Of a DNA stretch of 55,000 bases, positions 47,461 through 55,000 are shown piece after piece. This DNA is from Glandiceps talaboti (Eukaryota; Hemichordata; Enteropneusta; Spengelidae): NCBI RefSeq assembly GCF_964340395.1, contig NC_135568.1:18396248-18451247 (forward strand), in the 5' to 3' direction. The stretch's first letter is position 1, and the number at the start of each line of letters is the position of its first letter. The notes under the pieces are model-generated. The model made no database searches. It worked only from the letters and a program-made list of their open reading frames with translations, and was not told the origin of the DNA. A program made the position numbers and the translations under genes.

Positions 47461-48435
47461 GATGTATAATTTAAACTTCATTGTAGTTCGGGAAAAAAGT
47501 CTAACCCCATTGTTAGATTCGGACACAAACGTCCGGCAGAGAAGACTCAGAGGGGAATATTTCAGTTAACATGCTTTTCCCAAGCCCCCCCCCCCCACCC
47601 ACCCACCCAAACGCATGCAAAACAATTCACCCCTTCCTCATGAACTCAAAAGTGTTCAACCCCTACGAACGCTACATACATATTTTGGGATGTACAATTG
47701 TACTGTTCCAATACCACCCCATCCCAACCCTATGCTGCAGATATTATACTGTACTATACCAATACCAACCCATCCCAATACCATTCTGGAGATGTAATAC
47801 TGTACGCTACCAACACCAACCCATCCCAACACAATACTGTACGGTACCACTACTACCCCACCTCACCCCCACCGACCACATGATGGAGATGTTTAATTGT
47901 ACAGTACCAAAACTACCCACCCCACCCCACCCCACCCCACCCCACCATGCTGGAGATGTACAATTTACAGTACCAGTACAACTCCACCCTACCCCACCCC
48001 CATGCTGGAGATGTATAATTGTACAGTACCAATACTACGCCCCCGACCCCGACCCCGACCCATATGCTGGAGATGTATAATTGTACAGTACCAATACTAC
48101 CCCACCCCCACCCCATGCTGGAGACGTTGTACAGTACCAATACTACCCCACCCCACCCCATGCTGGAGATGTACAATTGTACAGTACCAATACTACCCCA
48201 CCCCCACCCCATGCTGGAGATGTACAATTGTACAGTACCAATACTACCCCTCCCCCACCCCATGCTGGAGATGTACAATTGTACAGTACCAATACTACCC
48301 CACCCCCACCCCATGCTGGAGATGTACAATTGTACAGTACCAATACTACTCCACCCGACCCCTCCCCCACCCCATGCTGGAGATGTACAATTGTACAGTA
48401 CCAATACTACCCTACCCCATGCTGGAGACGTTGCT
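47461..48435. repeat. Third, partial copy plus 47-bp minisatellite
   Basis: Starts mid-element at TTCATTGTAGTTCGGGAAAA (repeat of 46926 onward), again followed by the CCTACGAACGCTACATACAT segment and a tandem array (ATGCTGGAGATGTACAATTG.., about ten copies, 47940-48430). It looks like a tandem duplication of the element's right half. Confidence 0.75.
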
Positions 48436-49500
48436 ACGTTACTAATACTAGTATGATCATATTAATTTACATAGTGATCATTAATAGAATGCAGGAGGTA
48501 ATATGAAATAACGACAATCCTATGTTAATTCTTGTGATAAGGCCTGTCAAAAAGGGCGCCAGCAGTCGACTGATCCAAACGTAAGTATGTGAATATAGAT
48601 ATAGATTAATCCTAACGATAGTGCATCAAATATGAAAATGACAGGATGTAGGTTCCAATTCTTTGGACTTTTGAAGTCTATCACTTTATGAATCATCACC
48701 AATTCTATCTGCTATTTAAGGTACCAACTGATAACAAGTCCGTCTCTAATAATATACAAACAAACCATCGGGGTTTCAGTGAATTCGCTGACATAAGATT
48801 AGCAGGAGCTAGTTGGTATGGTTCAATGGAAACATTATTGGCGGCATAAACAGTGGTTTTATGTTTAAATTAGTAACTATAATATATTTCTGAATGTTGA
48901 AACATGAAAAACTTCGTCAGTAGAGCAAACATTATACCAGACATTCCTTAAATATCACATTATTATATCAAATAATGTATCGTCTTTATTTGGCAGGGTC
49001 AGGAGAAAACAGGATAAATCATGACATGGTTTTGAAAACATCCTGTGAAATGACAGAGTGACGTGCGCTCTCCACTTGAAGAGAATTGAGATTGAAAACT
49101 ACCAATACACGACTGAAGGTGCTGATAGACACCAATAAGAGAAATTGTTTTTTAATTTGTCTTGATGACAACATTTGTTGGTTGGGTTGACGTACAGCAT
49201 GTTAACTACCGTATAATTGCATTTACAAAACACATAGGTTAATCAATCACACGGCTTGTCACTATGTTTGACGGAGATAAATGGACTCGTTTTCAAACAC
49301 TTTGAAGATAGAAGGACTAGTTTTTACCTTCCGTAAGAAAGGTTATATACTTGAGATGAAAAGTCTGTGTGTGTCTATCTGTCTATATCACCATTTTCTC
49401 AAAAACTACTGGCTCAATTCAAACGAAATTTGGTGCACAGGTTTTGTAGGGTAATGGCAAGAAATAGTTAGGTTTGGTAAACATCCATGAATAGTAATGG
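48436..49500. other. No recognisable gene
   Basis: Includes a stretch near 49370-49450 (CAAAAACTACTGGCTCAATT.. GAAATTTGGTGCACAGG) that I recall as a dispersed repeat in marine invertebrate genomes. Otherwise plain. Confidence 0.4.
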
Positions 49501-49514
49501 TTTTTACATAATTA

Positions 49515-49900
49515 TTATTTTCGGTAATTAGGCTATATCTTAAGAATGCCCTCTTCAAGTTCAATATAATTTAATCCATGCAATGATGATAACAAAGTGC
49601 ATTTGCCATATAAAGTTTGATAATGTAGCTTGTAGTTTTAATGACTAATTTGCATAACTAATTATTTTCAGTAATTAGGCTATAACTTATGAATGTAAAC
49701 TTCAATTCAATATGATTGTGCACATACTTCAAACATCTCCTGACAAGCTTGTCGACATAGTATTTTGTTTTAATGTGTCATTTGAATAATTACTTATTTT
49801 CAGTAATTAGGCTATACATGATGAGTATAAACTTCACATAATTTGGTCATGGTATGTACATTAATGAAATAACACTTGAAGCATTTCTAGTCCAATAGTA
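49515..49900. repeat. Three diverged direct repeats of about 130-150 bp
   Basis: Each begins TTTTC.GTAATTAGGCTATA (near 49517, 49666 and 49797) and continues with a similar GAATGTAAACTTCA-type stretch. An old tandem duplication or fragments of a dispersed repeat. Confidence 0.6.
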
Positions 49901-50095
49901 CAATCTTACATTTAACATTCAAATAGCCTGAAAACAAGCAGTTTCATTTTCCCGCCAAAAAGCGACATATATATTGTTATAATGCAACCTATATTGGCAA
50001 TGGGTTTATCTGAATATCGTGAAAGTACTAGCACATACCTTTCGAAGATCGTATACTGTATTTCTCTCAATTTTGTTTTCTGTCTATCATTCTTA

Positions 50096-50176
50096 CATTC
50101 GTTCATTCATTCTTTCATTCATTCATTCATTCATTCATTCATTCATTCATTCATTCATTCATTCATTCATTCATTC
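50096..50176. repeat. CATT tetranucleotide run
   Basis: About 20 units. Confidence 0.97.
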
Positions 50177-50328
50177 AACAAGGTGAGACCCAAGCTGAAA
50201 GATAAATAAGTCCGATTTTTGCAGCTGAGGTACTTACTCATGGTTGAAATAACAATGGTGAAATGAAATACTGAACTTATGATTTCAACTAAGAAGATTT
50301 GGAGGTGTGAATGTTGTGATTCTTACAG

Positions 50329-50442
50329 GTGTTGACAGCAACTGACTCAACAGGTATCAATAGCCTTGATTTGGAGGACAATCTGACCCTACATACCGTC
50401 ACGGTCGTTAGTATACCGGACTTCATACTCACTATTGGTAAT
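50329..50442 (+). CDS. Possible internal exon of an unidentified plus-strand gene
   Basis: 114 nt bounded by GTGATTCTTACAG| and GGTAAT|GTAAGT, open in phase 0 throughout: VLTATDSTGINSLDLEDNLT then LHTVTVVSIPDFILTIGN. Amino-acid composition is typical of an extracellular beta-rich segment and the donor is the perfect consensus. No family is recognised and I found no convincing partner exon; a weak candidate is 52544-52597. It lies on the strand opposite Wnt9 and about 17 kb upstream of it. Confidence 0.4.
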
Positions 50443-50779
50443 GTAAGTCGCCAAAAGCTTTTGAAATCCGTTTGAAAAGCCTGGTATTAGTGTGGGTGGG
50501 TGGGAGGGATATATGACAACAAAGACTGCCTTGTTGACAGCTCGAATTGACTTAAACTAGCAATTGAATCACTCATATTTACTGCCCTAAAGTAGATTTA
50601 AAGTTTTGCCAAACATTGTGCGTTGTCTGGGGAACCGACGTTACGACGAATGAGCTCTTGGTGGCGCTCACAGGTTTTTTTGTGCTAGTCGAACTGTACG
50701 GTCGTGTCTGCATGTTGTCGACAGTTAGATGTAATTGACAACATGCCAAGTGCAATGTTTACATATTTAGGTGCACACT

Positions 50780-50915
50780 TTCGATACACACCAGGCATTC
50801 TTCATACACACCAGGCGTTCTTCATACACACTAGGCGTTCTTCATACACACCAGGCATTCTTTATACACACCAGGCATTCCCCATACACACCAGGCATTC
50901 TTCATACACGCTATT
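50780..50915. repeat. 20-bp minisatellite (about 7 copies)
   Basis: Unit CATACACACCAGGCATTCTT with minor variants. Confidence 0.93.
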
Positions 50916-50975
50916 CACTCCACAGGGAACCCAGGAACCATTTTAATAATCACTCTATCTATCTCTCGTCTAGCT

Positions 50976-50976
<1 letters not shown>

Positions 50977-51008
<32 letters not shown>
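50977..51008. repeat. CAAT tetranucleotide run
   Basis: Eight units. Confidence 0.95.
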
Positions 51009-51009
<1 letters not shown>

Positions 51010-51109
51010 GTAAAACTATACAAATAAACCAATAGTATAAGTAAAGAAGAAGAATACCATTTCCAATAACTAATAATGTGTACATTTATGTACTGGCCTG
51101 TATACAAGT

Positions 51110-51235
51110 AAAGGGCCATTGTGCCGCTATAGATCCGTGCCAGGGGTAATAATTGTAAAGCACTTTGAGCACAGAGTGGGAAAGTGCTACATAAAAACCA
51201 ACATTATTATAATAATATACTATGTTTCTATATAC
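51110..51235 (+). mobile_element. SINE/LINE 3' tail fragment
   Basis: CCAGGGGTAATAATTGTAAA, GCACTTTGAGCACAGAGTGG and GAAAGTGCTACATAAAAACC, then an ATTATTATAATAATA tail: the characteristic 3' end shared by CR1/L2-type LINEs and the SINEs they mobilise. The 5' part is missing or unrecognisable. Confidence 0.6.
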
Positions 51236-51295
51236 ACATACTGATATCCATAGCGAACCACTGTTATGGATGGCAGTATTCAGAACATAGTAATT

Positions 51296-51297
51296 AA

Positions 51298-51350
<53 letters not shown>

Positions 51351-51356
51351 TAATAA
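51296..51356. repeat. AAT trinucleotide run
   Basis: About 19 units. Confidence 0.95.
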
Positions 51357-51535
51357 TCTTTAATTATACTGGATAGTTATTTAAGTATATAAACTTTTGT
51401 CTCCCAAGTAGTCCAGTGAGTGCCATCCCTCATGGGTTCAGTGTTATATTATTTTAGTAGTATACAATCCCGTATATACATGTATACATTATAAAATGGT
51501 ATTTATATTTACTGTTTGTCTGTGTATGTCTATTT

Positions 51536-51576
51536 TATTTGTTTGTTTGTTTGTTTGTTTGTTTGTTTGTTTGTTT
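51536..51576. repeat. TTTG tetranucleotide run
   Basis: About ten units. Confidence 0.95.
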
Positions 51577-51679
51577 TTATCACGGTACCTGATCTCCATG
51601 TGGTGACTCTGGTAAAAACAATGTGATACATAAATTATTATCTTCTAATATTTTGATTATAAAATGAGTGGACGTAGAA

Positions 51680-52425
51680 AGTTTTTATGTATCTGGACGA
51701 GTGTTATCACCAAGTATATTGTTATGTATCTGGACGAGTGTTATCACTGAGTATATTGTAATGTACGTGGACGAGTGTTATCACTGAGTATATTGCTATG
51801 TACGTGGACGAGTGTTATCACCGAGTATATTGTTATGTACGTGGACGAGTGTTATCACCAAGTATATTGCTATGTACGTGGACGAGTGTTATCACTGAGT
51901 ATATTGCTATGTACGTGGACGAGTGTTATCACCGAGTATATTGTTATGTACGTGGACGAGTGTTATCACCAAGTATATTGCTATGTACGTGGACGAGTGT
52001 TATCACCAAGTATATTGTAATGTACGTGGACGAGTGTTATCACCAAGTATATTGTAATGTACGTGGACGAGTGTTATCACAAAGTATATTGTAATATACG
52101 TGGACGAGTGTTATCACCAAGTATATTGTTATGTACGTGGACGAGTGTTATCACCAAGTATATTGCTATGTACGTGGACGAGTGTTATCACCAAGTATAT
52201 TGTAATGTACGTGGACGAGTGTTATCACCAAGTATATTGTTATGTACGTGGACGAGTGTTATCACTGAGTATATTGTAATGTACGTGGACGAGTGTTATC
52301 ACCGGGTATATTGTTATGTACGTGGACGAGTGTTATCACCAAGTATATTGTTATGTACATGGACGAGTGTTATCACCGAGTATATTGTTATGTACGTGGA
52401 CGAGTGTTATCACCAAGTATACATG
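51680..52425. repeat. 37-bp minisatellite (about 20 copies)
   Basis: The unit contains GTACGTGGACGAGTGTTATC, ACCAAGTATATTGTTAT. Variation is at ACCAAG/ACTGAG/ACCGAG and TGTTAT/TGCTAT/TGTAAT. Open frames here are artefacts. Confidence 0.95.
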
Positions 52426-53410
52426 TGATAGTATGCACGTCGGTGCAGACAGTATACATCACGTGGCCGTGGGTCTTTGGTCAGTATCTATGGGTATAGG
52501 GATGGTGGCTTGATGTAGTCGACAAGAATTAGACTGACAGTAGAACGACGCCAGTCATACCTCCTACATGGCTGCCAAAGATTCTCATCGAAGACAGGTA
52601 ATTGCTGAGAAAAAAAGAAAAAGCCGATAAATTAACATTTTATTTGGCATTAACTCACCATTAAATCACCTTTTAAAGATATCTCCAATTAATTAATTAT
52701 TGATACTACATTAAGTGTCAGCATTGCCATTCAGGGATAGACTAGAAAGTCATTCATTTATGAGATTACGAAAATAGTGGGATTAACTTACCAAATGCCC
52801 AAACTGAGAAGTGATATTTATAAAACCCACTATAATAAATTTACCTAGATACTAAAATTTCGCTTTTTGGAACTTCATAGCAGACACCAACCGTAAACTT
52901 TATAGAAATATGAAACAGCGCCCTCAACACCAGTTTCACATTCTTCCTATCGATACCACTTTTAAACTTCTTTAAACCAGTTTTTTGATAATGTACATAA
53001 ACAAATAAAGGTGTAGAAAACTGCTTTGAACGACTATAAAGTTGAACAATTATTAAAAGCTTAAATCGGTGTTTTTGTGCCAGTTTACCATATTTCGTGA
53101 ATCAAAAAATGAAGTATTTAAGATTTTCTCAGAGTTTGGTTTAAAACATAAATTTGCCAACCTTGAAATAGTATGTAACAAGTCAATTACATTATCAAAA
53201 AATGGTCATGTCAACAAATGGAAATCTTGAGAACATATATATCTTTCTAAAACTGATGGAAAATTAATGAAAATTATCTTTTAGGGGGAACGTCCTTCGC
53301 AAAACGCTCCATAATGGCTCAATTTACACAGGGCATACTCCCACTTAAAATAGAAACAGGTAGATTTAATTTTGTGGTCTTGAAGTCGAAGACAGGAAAT
53401 GTGACTTTCG
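52426..53410. other. No recognisable gene
   Basis: Intergenic sequence; a weak phase 0 exon-like segment at 52544-52597 (donor CAG|GTAATT, poor acceptor) is not supported enough to call. Confidence 0.5.
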
Positions 53411-53417
53411 CCAAAAT

Positions 53418-53466
<49 letters not shown>

Positions 53467-53494
53467 TACATACATACATACATACATACATACA

Positions 53495-53522
<28 letters not shown>
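53418..53522. repeat. CA then CATA microsatellite
   Basis: About 21 CA units followed by about 15 CATA units. Confidence 0.97.
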
Positions 53523-53525
<3 letters not shown>

Positions 53526-53764
53526 CAAATTATGTTTATTTCGGAAATACATTAAATCATTATGTACAGGTACAGTATTATTGGGTTCACACTGCATCTA
53601 GCAGGAAATATATCAAATTGCATTTGAACATGTTATCCACATCACAAGGCAAATATAGACTGTTAGTTGTTATAATGCTTGCATCTCTTTCTCCAAATAT
53701 TACTAGAACCAATTATGAAACTAATGCTGCAATATTTTGCAATACAATTAGCATTACTCTTATT

Positions 53765-54160
53765 CAAACCTACTTTCATAAGGCCACTCTCTGTAGTGAA
53801 CGAAACCGGTAGTCATTGATTTCCAGTGATAGTGGGGAGTAGTTCTCAAACTTAGTGTCATAGCATTTCGAAATATGTGCAGCGTATGGAATGGCAATTT
53901 CTATCAACCAAGTCTTTTTGTACTGTTTGTTAATGTCAACTATGTCCGGACGTGTGTCTTGGTGCTGGAATGTTTCATTGTTAGATCAAACAGCGTGGGT
54001 TTTATCATAATGTCAGTGTATGTCTCATTATCAGCATTACTATCTTGGATTTTCTTGTAGATGATATTAACTATCCGGTTATGTCTTTGTTGATACAGCT
54101 TCTGGAATTGTGTGCAACCATTGAGTATATGGGATGCTGTTTCAGATGGATGGCGATGTC
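53765..54160 (-). mobile_element. LINE 3' coding fragment
   Basis: Minus-strand reading gives HPSETASHILNGC (degenerate zinc knuckle), LYQQRHNRIVNIIYKKI, then after a frameshift TRPDIVDINKQYKKTWLIEI, AIPYAAHI, KCYDTKFENYSPLSLEI. This matches the region after the RT in several LINE clades (usual pattern ..HIL..C, H..I, RPDIV, I.D.AVP, K..KY..L..EI). It is truncated by the microsatellite at its 5' side and lacks the RT. Confidence 0.7.
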
Positions 54161-54161
54161 G

Positions 54162-54558
54162 ATACATACATACATACATACATGCATGCATACATACATA
54201 CATACATACATACATACATACATACATACATACATACATACGTACGTACGTACGTACGTACGTACATACACACACACACACACACACACACATACATACA
54301 TGCATACATACATACATACATATATACATACATGTACGTACATACATACATACATACATACATACATACATACATACATACGTACGTACGTACGTACATA
54401 CATACATACATACATACATACATACATACATACATACATACATACATACATACATACATACATACATGTACGTACATACATACATACATACATACATACA
54501 TACATACATACATACATACATACATACATACATACATACATACATACATACATACATA
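54162..54558. repeat. CATA/CGTA/CA/CATG compound microsatellite
   Basis: About 400 bp of tetranucleotide repeats with CGTA blocks at 54240 and 54380 and a CA block. Open frames on both strands are artefacts. Confidence 0.97.
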
Positions 54559-54787
54559 ATTTAATTTGTTTTAATTTAATTTTTTTTTAATTTATAAAAT
54601 TAAACTTCGACAAAAAGTCAGGGAAAAAAGTCGTACAGGTGGCAAGCACCTATATAAGAGCAACCCTCCACACACAACAAATAGCATAAACAAACAAGAA
54701 CATATTAAAAACAGTAGATACAGAATATAAAAAATATACACTAACGAATAACATACGAGAACAGAATTAAGAAATACAACACTTGGC
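54559..54787. other. No recognisable gene
   Basis: A stretch between two microsatellites, with AAGTCAGGGAAAAAAGTCGT and GGTGGCAAGCACCTATATAA, which may belong to a dispersed repeat. Confidence 0.35.
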
Positions 54788-54810
54788 ACGCACACACACA
54801 CATACATACA

Positions 54811-54841
<31 letters not shown>

Positions 54842-54856
54842 GCATGCATGCATGCA

Positions 54857-54888
<32 letters not shown>

Positions 54889-54980
54889 CACACACACACA
54901 TACATACATACATACATACATACATACATACATACATACATACATACAGACATACATACAGACAGACAGACAGACAGACT
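54788..54980. repeat. CA/CATA/CATG/CACG/CAGA compound microsatellite
   Basis: Runs nearly to the window end with stepwise changes of the tetranucleotide. Confidence 0.97.
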
Positions 54981-55000
54981 ATTGTTATTAAACCTGATGA

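Noticed and set aside
52544-52597. 54-nt phase 0 exon candidate with CAG|GTAATT donor
   Set aside because: Acceptor lacks a pyrimidine tract and the peptide is too short to judge.
54045-54590. Tyr/His/Ile/Thr repeat 'proteins' on both strands
   Set aside because: Translation of CATA/CGTA microsatellite; only the short minus-strand LINE part at the left end is meaningful.

Overview
The window is animal nuclear DNA: AT-rich, intron-containing and crowded with minisatellites, microsatellites and decayed retroelements. The only gene I can name is a Wnt ligand of the Wnt9 subfamily on the minus strand. Its first three coding exons and the start of the fourth are present: exon 1 at 33723-33802, exon 2 at 33214-33440, exon 3 at 18026-18294, and exon 4 from 164 off the left edge. 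Splice sites and reading phases join exactly, and the product aligns without gaps to what I remember of vertebrate Wnt9 in exons 2-4. The repeat families (tRNA-derived SINE with an ATT-type tail, several LINE clades, many long minisatellites) suit a marine invertebrate such as a hemichordate, cephalochordate, echinoderm or lophotrochozoan. I cannot choose among these.

Layout. Positions 165-18025 are Wnt9 intron 3 (about 17.9 kb). It holds minisatellites of 37, 48 and 70 bp, a 4.8 kb TIR DNA transposon inserted inside the 70-bp array, a TA-flanked fold-back element carrying three hammerhead ribozyme motifs (11116-11364), a degenerate Tx1/L1-like LINE whose own coding sequence has expanded into a 38-bp minisatellite, a 3.8 kb array of about 140 27-bp units, and a 40-bp array. 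Positions 18295-33213 are intron 2 (about 14.9 kb), with a CATA microsatellite, a 34-bp array, a 31-bp array with higher-order structure, a second degenerate LINE (25385-27415) and about 6 kb of plain intron. Intron 1 is only 282 bp.

Positions 33803-55000 lie upstream of Wnt9. They hold a 28-bp array, a 53-bp array (36.9-42.96 kb) split by a repeat element that carries its own CACCC-containing minisatellite, a tRNA-derived SINE, a second copy of the module linked to the ribozyme element (44138), two further relatives of the inserted element (46.5-48.4 kb), a SINE tail, a 37-bp array, a LINE 3' fragment and long CATA/CA microsatellites. Two possible plus-strand exons (44405-44630 and 50329-50442) may mark an unidentified neighbouring gene.

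The strongest unusual signal is the hammerhead group. The catalytic core is present three times on both strands, and a stem I base pair changes on both sides (C-G to A-U) between copies. The long open frames in the arrays (for example about 940 codons on both strands at 13.7-16.6 kb) are by-products of a 27-bp period and are not annotated as genes.
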